A DNA stretch of 25,508 nt from a virus. The DNA lies in IMG/VR virus record IMGVR_UViG_3300031141_000036, positions 1 through 25,508 of that record; one strand, written 5' to 3'. The first letter of the stretch is position 1. Each line of letters opens with the position of its first letter. Under the pieces are notes generated by a model. It was not told where the DNA came from. It saw nothing but the letters and a program-made list of their open reading frames with translations, and made no database searches. A program made the position numbers and the translations under genes. Positions 5,611-12,808 of the stretch are shown piece by piece.

Positions 5611-6400
5611 TCAAGTAGCTACGAAAAAAAGTGCAGAGTTAAGCACAGACTTAATGGACGACATCCTTGAGTTCGCGGGTGAAGGCGCAACATACGACAG
5701 TAGCGAGATGCAGATCCCGTTCGTTCGTGTGCTTCAAGCTATGTCACCACAGTTGAAGAAGCGCGAAGCAGACTACATCGAGGGCGCTGAACAGGGCGAC
5801 ATGTTTAATACTGTCACCCAACAGTTCTTTGCTGCGGACAAGGGCGTCACAGTGATCCCATGCTACCAGACCACTAAGTATCTGGAGTTCACACCGCGTG
5901 ATCAAGGCGGAGGATTTCGTGGCGAGATCAGCCCAACCGATCCTATCTTACAGCGCACCGAGCGCCAAGGAGCCAAAGAAATCCTACCTACTGGCAACGA
6001 GCTAGTGAAGTCGGATCAGCATTACTGCTTGGTGATAGATGGGGACGGCATTAGTCAGCCTGTCGTGATCGACATGAAGTCTACGCAGTTGAAGGTCAGC
6101 CGTCGTTGGAAGACCCAGATTGCTATGCAGAAGATCAAGCACCCTACGTCAGGGAAAATGATCACACCACCCTTGTTCGCAACGCAGTGGAAGTTTACCA
6201 CTGTCGAAGAGAGCAATGACCAAGGTTCGTGGTTTAACTACTCTATTGAGAAGCTCGGTCTGATCGAAGACCGTGACCTCATGCTCGAAGCCAAAGCGTT
6301 CAGAGATAGCGTGGCAGCGGGTGAAGCAAAAGCTGTGTCGGAGGAGGGGAGCTCCACTCCCGCCGCCACTAAACCTTTGGACGATGACATCCCGTTCTAG
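5603..6400 (+). CDS. Putative ssDNA-binding protein with SSB-like C-terminal tip (265 aa)
   Basis: The last six residues are DDDIPF, identical to the C-terminal tip that bacterial SSB proteins use to dock replication and repair enzymes. It follows a Ser/Ala/Thr/Pro-rich linker (about residues 240-258), again like SSB. The main body, about 30-225, is mixed beta with conserved-looking strings (IPFVRVLQAMSPQLKK, IEGAEQGDMFN, KGVTVIPCYQTTKYLEF) and does not match the canonical SSB OB fold by eye. The length is close to T7 gp2.5 (about 230). Gene order (primase and helicase next) supports a replication role. The ssDNA-binding assignment is inference from tail, size and context. A terminator-like hairpin follows. 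Confidence 0.72.
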   Translation: MGNQVATKKSAELSTDLMDDILEFAGEGATYDSSEMQIPFVRVLQAMSPQLKKREADYIEGAEQGDMFNTVTQQFFAADKGVTVIPCYQTTKYLEFTPRDQGGGFRGEISPTDPILQRTERQGAKEILPTGNELVKSDQHYCLVIDGDGISQPVVIDMKSTQLKVSRRWKTQIAMQKIKHPTSGKMITPPLFATQWKFTTVEESNDQGSWFNYSIEKLGLIEDRDLMLEAKAFRDSVAAGEAKAVSEEGSSTPAATKPLDDDIPF

Positions 6401-6412
6401 GTAGCAGCTTTA

Positions 6413-6450
6413 GGGGGGACACATGTCCCAATCAAGTGTCCCCCTTTTTT
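6413..6450 (+). terminator. Intrinsic terminator with competing hairpin
   Basis: GGGGGACAC (6414-6422) pairs with GTGTCCCCC (6436-6444), a 9-bp stem followed by TTTTTT (6445-6450). The same left arm can instead form GGGACA (6416-6421) with TGTCCC (6424-6429). The two structures exclude each other, as in attenuators. The element sits between the abundant ssDNA-binding candidate and the primase, so partial termination would reduce primase expression relative to it. Confidence 0.75.
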
Positions 6451-6469
6451 CACCAACAAGGAGCAGAAG

Positions 6470-7993
6470 ATGTCACAAGCAAGCAGGTTGCTGGCCACCT
6501 TTGCGGGGGCGGGTAATGCACATGGCACAACTATTGTCGGACGGGTAGGCCGTAACGGAAAGGCCGAGTCACAGAGCCGAATAATCCGAGAGCCGTTGAC
6601 CGAGGCGCTAGTGCAGGCCCACATTGATGGGAAGCAGGGTGTCGGCGCAATTCCTATTACTGATGAGAACAAATGCCAGTTCGGCTGTCTGGACATAGAT
6701 GTCTACGATCTAAACCACGGCGAGCTCCAGGCTAAGATACAAAAGATGAAGCTACCTTTGATGCACTGCCGGTCCAAGTCGGGCGGTGCCCACCTGTACC
6801 TGTTTATGCAGGACTGGGAGACGGCGGCACAAGTTAGAGATTACCTGTCGGAGATGTCGATTGCGCTGGGCTACAGCGGGTGCGAGATATTCCCGAAGCA
6901 GGACACGATCATTGCCGAGCGTGGAGATGTGGGCAACTTTATTAACATGCCCTACTTCAACGCCGAGCTGCCCCAGAGGTACTGCTTTGACGAGAAAAAC
7001 GAAGCGATGGAGCTTGATGAGTTCCTTGATGCAGTAGAGAAGGCTAGGATCTCTTTGCCAGAGCTTGAGGGCTTGAAGTTTGCGGGAGAGCGTAAGCATT
7101 TCACCGATGGGCCGCCGTGCTTGGAGCATCTGTTTGCCGAGGGTCCGATCAATGAAGAGCGCAACAAGACTATGTTTATGTGTGGCGTCTATGACAAGCT
7201 CAAATACAGCGATGACTGGGAAGCGCGTCTCGAGGAAGACAACCGTACTCTCTGCGCGGATCCGCTGCCGTCACATGAAATTCTGAACCTCCGCAAGTCT
7301 CTGACCAAGAAGGACTGGGGCTACACATGCAAGGACCAACCGTTCAAGAGTTACTGTGATCCAGTCGTGTGTGCCGTGCGTAAGTTTGGGATAGGCAAGG
7401 ATGCTCCTGATGCGCCCGAGGTGGGAGGTCTGACGATCATGTTGTCTGAACCCCGTGTCTACTTCATGGACGTAAACGGCGGACGCATTCAACTATCAAC
7501 CGAGCAGTTGCAGAACCAAGTTCTGTGGCAACGTGCTTGTATGGAGCAGATGAACATCATGCCTCCGACAGTGAAGGCTCAGAAATGGCAGACAATGATC
7601 AATCAGTTGATGCAGACAGCCACTTATCTAGAGGTTCCAGAAGAAGCCACCATAAAAGGCCAGTTTAAGGACCACCTCCGCTCGTACTGTACCAGCCAGA
7701 TCAGGGCCATGGCCCCAGAAGAGATGGATATGGGCAAGCCTTGGACAGACGGGGGCACCACCATGTTTAAGCTGGAAGGTCTGATTGAATACCTGCATCA
7801 CCGCAGGTTCAAGGTCGAGAACCGAGGCAATCTGATCCAGATGATTCGAGATATGGGTGGCGACTCCTCAAGACAGAATATCCATAAGTCTGACGGGACA
7901 AGGACAATCATAAGATGTTGGTGGGTCCCTGCATTTGAAGCCGATAAAATTGAACTACCAATCAAGGAGATGAACGATGACATACCCTTCTAA
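6470..7993 (+). CDS. Archaeo-eukaryotic-type (AEP) DNA primase (507 aa)
   Basis: The AEP catalytic triad of motifs is visible: CLDIDVYD with Asp75 and Asp77 (metal binding), SKSGGAHLYLF with His108, and GNFINMPYF at about 155-163, the arrangement seen in TOTE/PrimPol-like primases. A cysteine cluster, CKDQPFKSYCDPVVC (about 286-300), suggests a zinc or Fe-S site. The C-terminal 90 residues look like a winged helix. It should synthesise primers for the PolA encoded downstream. No helicase motor is fused. Unexpectedly, the protein ends NDDIPF, an SSB-type tip. GGAGCAGAAG precedes the ATG, and the end overlaps the next gene by 17 bases. Confidence 0.85.
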   Translation: MSQASRLLATFAGAGNAHGTTIVGRVGRNGKAESQSRIIREPLTEALVQAHIDGKQGVGAIPITDENKCQFGCLDIDVYDLNHGELQAKIQKMKLPLMHCRSKSGGAHLYLFMQDWETAAQVRDYLSEMSIALGYSGCEIFPKQDTIIAERGDVGNFINMPYFNAELPQRYCFDEKNEAMELDEFLDAVEKARISLPELEGLKFAGERKHFTDGPPCLEHLFAEGPINEERNKTMFMCGVYDKLKYSDDWEARLEEDNRTLCADPLPSHEILNLRKSLTKKDWGYTCKDQPFKSYCDPVVCAVRKFGIGKDAPDAPEVGGLTIMLSEPRVYFMDVNGGRIQLSTEQLQNQVLWQRACMEQMNIMPPTVKAQKWQTMINQLMQTATYLEVPEEATIKGQFKDHLRSYCTSQIRAMAPEEMDMGKPWTDGGTTMFKLEGLIEYLHHRRFKVENRGNLIQMIRDMGGDSSRQNIHKSDGTRTIIRCWWVPAFEADKIELPIKEMNDDIPF

Positions 7994-8192
7994 TAGACTC
8001 CTGCGAGTAGGAGAAGTTGCCGAGATGTTGGGCGTGTCCAAGTCATACATCTACAAACTGGTGGCTCAGAAGACTGACTTCCCTCAACCGATTGTGCTTG
8101 GAGACGAGCACAGCAAGCGGTCATCCAGCCGATGGGTGCTTACCGAGATCGAGGATTGGGTGAACAGCAGGCCAAGGGGGAAAGATCTATGA
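7977..8192 (+). CDS. Second AlpA-like HTH protein (71 aa)
   Basis: The sequence follows the AlpA scheme: NRLLRVGEVAEMLGVSKSYIYKLV, then FPQPIVL, a Ser/Arg loop, and RWVLTEIEDWVNSRP. It aligns by eye with the 70-residue protein at 4668 at the LLR, IY.L, FP.P and W..I..W positions. It is squeezed between primase and helicase: its first 17 bases lie in the primase end and its stop is ATGA-coupled to the helicase start. Probable DNA-binding regulator, or an origin or helicase-loading accessory given the position; the latter is speculation. Confidence 0.82.
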   Translation: MTYPSNRLLRVGEVAEMLGVSKSYIYKLVAQKTDFPQPIVLGDEHSKRSSSRWVLTEIEDWVNSRPRGKDL

Positions 8193-9718
8193 TACCTAAT
8201 TCAAAACTAATCTTGGGGCCACCGGGCTGTGGCAAAACATATCGCTTGATCCAAGAGATCAAGGGCGCCTTAGAAGCAGGCACACATCCTTCTCGCATCG
8301 GGGTAATTTCGTTTACTCGCAAGGCTATAGAAGAGATGGTCACTCGGTCGTGTGCTGAATTATCGTTGGAGCCTACGGACTTTCCATACATGCGGACGAG
8401 CCATTCATTTGGGTTCAATGGTCTAGGCTTGCAGTCGCAAGACGTTATGCAGGTCTCGGATTATCAAGAGGTTGGGGCCATAGTAGGGCTGGACTTCGAA
8501 GGCAATGATCGGACCAGCGTGGATGACGGGATAAACCTGCCTACGCTCGGAGGATCAGGCGCCCAGTACCTTCAGATGATTACCCGTGCACGATACCGTA
8601 TGATCTCTTTGGACCGAGAGTTCAACGAAGCCGCCGACCGGACCCTGTTCTACCCGAAGCTCGAGCAAGTTAGTGCTCAGATCGAAGAGTACAAGCAAAG
8701 GATGAGCAAGTATGACTTTGTTGATATGATCGACAAGTACATCGAGATAGGGGAGCCGCCCCACCTTGACTACCTGTTTATCGATGAGGCTCAAGACTTC
8801 ACCCCGTTGCAGTGGGAGATGGCAAAGAAACTGGCCGATTTTTCGCAGCACACGATCATTGCCGGAGATGACGATCAAGCTGTGCACCGATGGACCGGTG
8901 TGAATGTAGACCTGTTTATCAATTCATCTGATGATGTAGAGATTTTAAAACAGTCGTACCGCATTCCTGTTTCCGTCCATAGGTTATCACAGCATATCGT
9001 TCAGAAGATTACTTCTCGGGTTGATAAAGAGTTTCTTGCCCGTGAGGAACTGGGCGAGGTAGAATTTGTTTGGAACATGGAGGACATCCCGTTCAGCGAA
9101 GGATCGTGGACCGTGATGGCAAGGACAAACACCTATGTCAGAGAGATGGCAAAGTGGTTCTACAGGACTGGCTTTAAGTTCTCGATCAAGGGCCGGTCCA
9201 GCATATCGGAGAAGCTCATTGAGAACATCATGGCATGGGACGAGCTGTGCCAGGATAAGAAGCTGGGCGTTGAGCGGATTAAGAAGTTGTATTCGGGGCT
9301 GCCCAAGCAGGGAGATGACGCGGTGGTAAAGCGTGGCGCAACCAAACGACTGGACACTTTGGAACCAGAAGACGAGCTAGACATGGCGGCCTTGATGTCG
9401 GACTACGGCTTGTTGCGCGGCGCGGACCATGCGGCATACGATGTGTTGAAGGTGGCTCACAGCATGCGACTGTACATCGAGGCTATCCAGCGAAGAGGAG
9501 ACAATCTTTTGTCCCCGCCACGGATTAATATCTCTACGTTCCACGCTATGAAGGGGGGCGAGGACGACAACTGCGTGGTGTATACCGCGTCCACCAAGGC
9601 GTGTGTCGAGAGCAAGCACCCTGATGACGAGCACCGTGCGTTCTACGTTGGCGTCACAAGGGCAAGACACTCTCTGTATATTCTACAATCTAACAACAAC
9701 TACAGGTACACAATATGA
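8189..9718 (+). CDS. UvrD/Rep-like SF1 DNA helicase (509 aa)
   Basis: SF1A motifs are complete: Walker A GPPGCGKT (residues 10-17), Ia ISFTRKA, motif II DEAQD (about 198-202), motif III AGDDDQAVHRWTG (about 224-236), motif IV QSYRIP, motif V STFHAMKGGEDDN (about 448-460) and motif VI FYVGVTRARHSLYIL (about 482-496). The length is short for UvrD (about 720) because accessory 1B/2B domains are reduced. I set the start at ATG 8189, ATGA-coupled to the AlpA-like stop and preceded by AAGGGGG, because it is 7-8 residues from the Walker A strand. It is a 3'-5' translocase by family and the likely replicative or repair helicase here. Confidence 0.9.
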   Translation: MIPNSKLILGPPGCGKTYRLIQEIKGALEAGTHPSRIGVISFTRKAIEEMVTRSCAELSLEPTDFPYMRTSHSFGFNGLGLQSQDVMQVSDYQEVGAIVGLDFEGNDRTSVDDGINLPTLGGSGAQYLQMITRARYRMISLDREFNEAADRTLFYPKLEQVSAQIEEYKQRMSKYDFVDMIDKYIEIGEPPHLDYLFIDEAQDFTPLQWEMAKKLADFSQHTIIAGDDDQAVHRWTGVNVDLFINSSDDVEILKQSYRIPVSVHRLSQHIVQKITSRVDKEFLAREELGEVEFVWNMEDIPFSEGSWTVMARTNTYVREMAKWFYRTGFKFSIKGRSSISEKLIENIMAWDELCQDKKLGVERIKKLYSGLPKQGDDAVVKRGATKRLDTLEPEDELDMAALMSDYGLLRGADHAAYDVLKVAHSMRLYIEAIQRRGDNLLSPPRINISTFHAMKGGEDDNCVVYTASTKACVESKHPDDEHRAFYVGVTRARHSLYILQSNNNYRYTI

Positions 9719-9807
9719 TAGAAGAAATAATTAAGCGGTTAGCTCCGTGGGTGATTGTGTTCGCCTACTTTCTTATTGCTGTCACCGTAGCGGCGCAGTT
9801 CTTTTGA
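9715..9807 (+). CDS. 30-aa single-pass membrane peptide, holin candidate
   Basis: ATG 9715 overlaps the helicase stop (ATGA), and the frame ends at TGA 9805-9807. After MIEEIIKRLA the rest (PWVIVFAYFLIAVTVAAQFF) is one continuous transmembrane helix. It lies immediately before and partly within the SleB hydrolase frame. A tiny membrane peptide next to a cell-wall hydrolase fits a pinholin-like or antiholin role, but 30 residues with one helix is smaller than known pinholins. There is no strong ribosome-binding site, so translation probably depends on coupling from the helicase. Confidence 0.5.
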   Translation: MIEEIIKRLAPWVIVFAYFLIAVTVAAQFF

Positions 9808-10226
9808 TAGCGGCGGCGGCATGTTTATCGCTGGCCCTATACCATGAGGCTCGAGGTGAACCACTCCACGGTCAGCTAATGGTAGCGCGGGTGATCATGA
9901 ACCGCATGGAGTCTCGCAGGTGGCCATCGTCTATGTGCGCTGTCATTACCCAAGACCGTCAGTTCTCGTTCTATAGAAAGGGCAATGCGCCTACGCCCAG
10001 GGACGAAGTGGCTTGGGCCGCAGCACAGAAGCTTGCGGTTGAGATCATAAACGATCCTTACATCTTGCCGCCCAGTACTGCTGATCACTACCACACACCA
10101 GATGTTCGACCAGTTTGGCGCAAGAAACTACATAGGGTTGCGCGTATTGGGTATCATATCTTCTATTCGTATGACCATCCGACTGCTGTAAAGGTCAGCG
10201 TTAGACCTAAATCAAGAAGGGATTAA
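9747..10226 (+). CDS. SleB-type cell-wall hydrolase (endolysin)
   Basis: The domain begins at LALYHEARGEP and continues MVARVIMNRM, CAVITQDRQFSFY and ADHYHTPDV, the hallmark strings of the SleB/CwlJ hydrolase family, including the catalytic-type Glu in YHEARGE. The family cleaves peptidoglycan glycan strands. A hydrophobic N-terminus (AVLLIAAAACLSLA, about residues 17-30) may act as a signal-anchor or Sec signal. The start is unclear: GTG 9747 gives 159 residues, and TTG 9804 gives 140; neither has a good ribosome-binding site, and there is no ATG before the domain. The gene overlaps the 30-residue membrane peptide. It lies among replication genes, away from the virion block. Confidence 0.85.
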   Translation: MGDCVRLLSYCCHRSGAVLLIAAAACLSLALYHEARGEPLHGQLMVARVIMNRMESRRWPSSMCAVITQDRQFSFYRKGNAPTPRDEVAWAAAQKLAVEIINDPYILPPSTADHYHTPDVRPVWRKKLHRVARIGYHIFYSYDHPTAVKVSVRPKSRRD

Positions 10227-10230
10227 GAAA

Positions 10231-10386
10231 ATGAAATGCCCGCACTGTACGACAGAACTTATTTGGGGAGGAGACCATGACTGTGAGGATGACGAAGAAC
10301 ATTCTATCGTTTCAAATCTTTCCTGCCCTGAATGCTACACTTTTGTGTTAGTTTATTACCCAAAGGAGAAAGAAGATGAAACGTGA
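10231..10386 (+). CDS. Zinc-ribbon peptide (51 aa)
   Basis: The 51-codon frame from ATG 10231 to TGA 10384-10386 encodes MKCPHC near its start and LSCPECYTF at about residues 30-38: two CxxC knuckles about 26 residues apart, the layout of a zinc ribbon. The stretch between is acidic (HDCEDDEEH). A weak TTAAGAAA precedes the start, and the end overlaps the next gene by 11 bases. Zinc ribbons this small often bind nucleic acid or partner proteins. The specific function is unknown. Confidence 0.68.
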   Translation: MKCPHCTTELIWGGDHDCEDDEEHSIVSNLSCPECYTFVLVYYPKEKEDET

Positions 10387-10708
10387 TGAGATCCTAGACA
10401 CCGCAAAAGAACTGATCAATGGGCCGAGGGCCAAGGACTACGGCGATGCGTTCGACAACCACAGCAGAATAGCCGAGGGGTGGAACATCATCATGAACGG
10501 GGCTCTGATAAGCCACGGCTACCTGACTGCGCAGCACGTTGTGTTGATGATGGACTGGGTGAAGACAGCTCGGCTGCTTAATACGCTGGATCATGACGAT
10601 TCATGGACGGACAAGGCAGGATACACTGCCCTTGGGGGTGAGTTCTCCGAGAGGGTACGCGAATCCAACGAGCGCATGACTAAGTACGGAGTTACTAAGA
10701 ATGACTAA
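10376..10708 (+). CDS. DUF6378-like protein (110 aa)
   Basis: The sequence matches the pattern I associate with DUF6378: ILDTAKELINGPRAKDYGDAFDNH near the start, a middle helix with VVLMMDWVKTARLLNT, and DSWTDKAGYTALGGEF at the end. The YGD, K.AR and D..GY positions are the conserved ones. The family is widespread in phages and has no established function. GGAGAAAGAAG precedes the ATG, and the end overlaps the polymerase start by 8 bases, so it is probably made together with the polymerase. The YGD/KxxR/DxxGY pattern recalls small all-helical nucleotide-handling proteins, but that is speculation. Confidence 0.78.
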   Translation: MKRDEILDTAKELINGPRAKDYGDAFDNHSRIAEGWNIIMNGALISHGYLTAQHVVLMMDWVKTARLLNTLDHDDSWTDKAGYTALGGEFSERVRESNERMTKYGVTKND

Positions 10709-12605
10709 TCTATTTGGCAGCGATTTGCACCACCAGTTCAAGGGAGAGCTAAACTTAGTTGATCAGGACTGGCATATCCCTACGGAGTTTCCTGATTTAA
10801 CAGGCTACAAAGATGTGGCCGTGGACCTTGAGACCAAGGATCCTAACATCCAGACCTTGGGCCCAGGTTGGGCTCGTAAGGACGGTCACATCATTGGGAT
10901 TGCTGTGGCCGCCGGAGAATACAAGGGCTACTTCCCGATCCGCCATGCCAACGGCCACAACCTAGACGCTAAGATTGCAATGCGCTGGCTTGCCAAGCAG
11001 ATGGCCGTGCCTGACATGAACGTGATTATGCACAACGCAACCTACGATGCGGGGTGGATGAGAGCCGAGGGTGTAGAGATCAAGGGTCGGATCATTGACA
11101 CTATGATTACCGGTGCTCTGGTGGACGAGAACCGTTGGTCCTTTGGGCTTGACGCTATGGCTCGGGATTATGCCAGCGTTCGTAAGGATGAGAAGCTGTT
11201 GAAGGCTGCGGCTCAAGAGTGGGGCATCAACCCAAAGGCGGAGATGTGGAAGTTGCCACCTAAGTATGTTGGCGCCTACGCCGAGCGGGATGCCGTGGCA
11301 ACACTGGCGCTATGGAACGCACTGAAGATAGAGCTTGAAGAGCAAGAGTTGTGGCACATCTGGAACATCGAGACTGACCTGATCCCCTGCATGCTGGACA
11401 TGCGGAGCAACGGGGTACGGGTGGATTTGGACAAGGCCGAGAGGAACAAGAAGTTTATCCGTAATAAAACTAAAGAGCTTCGTAAATCTATTCAAAAGGA
11501 AAGTGGTGTAGAAGTTGACATCTGGGCGTCCGCATCCATTGCAAAGATGTTTGACAAGATGGGTCTGACGTACCCCAGAACCGAGAAGGGCGCTGTCTCG
11601 TTCACAAAATCGTGGCTCAACAGTCACCCGTCAGAAATCTGCCAACAGTTAGTTAAGCTCCGTGAGTTCGACAAGGCTGACAGCACGTTCATCGACAGCA
11701 TCCTGCGGCATGAGCACAACGGTCGCATCCATACCGAGCTACACTCCACGCGCAGGGACGAAGGCGGCACGGTTACTGGGCGGTTCTCTTCTTCGAACCC
11801 CAACCTCCAGCAGATTCCGGCGAGAGACAAGGACATCAAGAAGTTAATCCGTGGGTTGTTTATACCAGAGGACGGATACAAGTGGGGATCGTTCGATTAT
11901 TCTAGCCAAGAGCCAAGATTGTTGGTACACTTCGCGGCCAGCGTGGGGAGCATGCCTCGCAAGGATCTTCTTGACGACATCGTCCATGAATACAACACCT
12001 CAGACGTAGACTTGCACCAGATGGTTGCCGACCTAGCGGGCATTAGCCGCAAGGAAGCCAAGGCCGTGAACCTGGGAATCATGTATGGCATGGGGGCAGG
12101 CAAACTAGCCGACCAGATCGATGTCTCCTTCGAAGGGGCCAAAGAACTGATGACCCAGCACCGCAACAAAGTCCCGTTTGTTAAGGCGCTTGCTGAGATG
12201 GCATCTCGTAGAGCTTCTAGCCACGGGCAGATCCGTACTCTACTAGGCCGCAAGTGCAGGTTTCATCTTTGGGAGCCAACTAAGTTCGGCACCGGCAAAG
12301 CCCTGCCACATGATGAGGCTCAGAAAGAATACGGCGGCCCCAACGGCATCAAACGAGCGTTTACTTACAAGGCGTTAAACAGATTGATCCAAGGATCGGC
12401 GGCCGACCAGACTAAGAAAGCGATGCTTGATTGCTACCAAGCGGGACATACCCCTATGCTGACAGTTCATGATGAGCTATGCTTTAACATAGATAGCACG
12501 GAGCAAGCGAACCACATCAAAGAACTTATGGAAACAGGCGTAGAGCTCAAGGTGCCATCTAAAATTGACGTAGATATCCAAGCAGATTGGGGAGACATAG
12601 AATGA
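10701..12605 (+). CDS. polA: Family A DNA polymerase with 3'-5' exonuclease (634 aa)
   Basis: Exonuclease motifs: VDLETKDP with Asp42 and Glu44, MHNATYDAGW (about 113-122) and YAERDA (about 193-198). Polymerase motifs: A as FDYSSQEPRLL (about 397), B as RKEAKAVNLGIMYG (about 450-463) and C as VHDE with His590, Asp591 and Glu592. The order is that of T7-type and PolI proofreading enzymes without the 5' nuclease domain, and 634 residues is typical. The residue at the position of E. coli Phe762 is Leu458. It is the replicative polymerase by context, coupled to DUF6378 upstream and to the next gene by ATGA. No DnaJ-like cysteine module is inserted. Confidence 0.95.
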   Translation: MTNLFGSDLHHQFKGELNLVDQDWHIPTEFPDLTGYKDVAVDLETKDPNIQTLGPGWARKDGHIIGIAVAAGEYKGYFPIRHANGHNLDAKIAMRWLAKQMAVPDMNVIMHNATYDAGWMRAEGVEIKGRIIDTMITGALVDENRWSFGLDAMARDYASVRKDEKLLKAAAQEWGINPKAEMWKLPPKYVGAYAERDAVATLALWNALKIELEEQELWHIWNIETDLIPCMLDMRSNGVRVDLDKAERNKKFIRNKTKELRKSIQKESGVEVDIWASASIAKMFDKMGLTYPRTEKGAVSFTKSWLNSHPSEICQQLVKLREFDKADSTFIDSILRHEHNGRIHTELHSTRRDEGGTVTGRFSSSNPNLQQIPARDKDIKKLIRGLFIPEDGYKWGSFDYSSQEPRLLVHFAASVGSMPRKDLLDDIVHEYNTSDVDLHQMVADLAGISRKEAKAVNLGIMYGMGAGKLADQIDVSFEGAKELMTQHRNKVPFVKALAEMASRRASSHGQIRTLLGRKCRFHLWEPTKFGTGKALPHDEAQKEYGGPNGIKRAFTYKALNRLIQGSAADQTKKAMLDCYQAGHTPMLTVHDELCFNIDSTEQANHIKELMETGVELKVPSKIDVDIQADWGDIE

Positions 12606-12808
12606 TTGATCCGAAAATGGAGAGCCTCGGTTTTAAACAGATGCATCCGATGCAAGTAGAAGCCCTCATGGACTTCATCGGGACCACCTTAAACCTAGCA
12701 GCCCTAACCAATGACCGAGATGTGTTGGAGGAGACGGAAGCCGCAGCCGATGAGATAGTTCGGTTGTTCGGCGGCAATGGCATTAAGCTAACAGTCAGTA
12801 CTTACTGA
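12602..12808 (+). CDS. Small acidic helical protein (68 aa)
   Basis: ATG 12602 is ATGA-coupled to the polymerase stop; an open extension to 12587 lies inside the polymerase and is rejected. The 68 residues are mostly helical (QMHPMQVEALMDFIGTTL, VLEETEAAADEIVRLFG) and end KLTVSTY. No family is recognised. It is the last gene of the rightward module, and its final codons overlap the stop of the convergent 1511-residue gene by 7 bases. Coupling suggests a polymerase accessory, which is inference. Confidence 0.72.
   Translation: MIDPKMESLGFKQMHPMQVEALMDFIGTTLNLAALTNDRDVLEETEAAADEIVRLFGGNGIKLTVSTY

Noticed and set aside
8132-8188. Upstream extension of the SF1 helicase
   Set aside because: It uses a non-ATG start inside the AlpA-like gene; ATG 8189 has a ribosome-binding site, an ATGA overlap and the right distance to the Walker A strand.
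4668-8192. Excisionase evidence for a temperate phage
   Set aside because: AlpA-like proteins also regulate transcription, and no integrase or attachment-site repeat was seen in the window.
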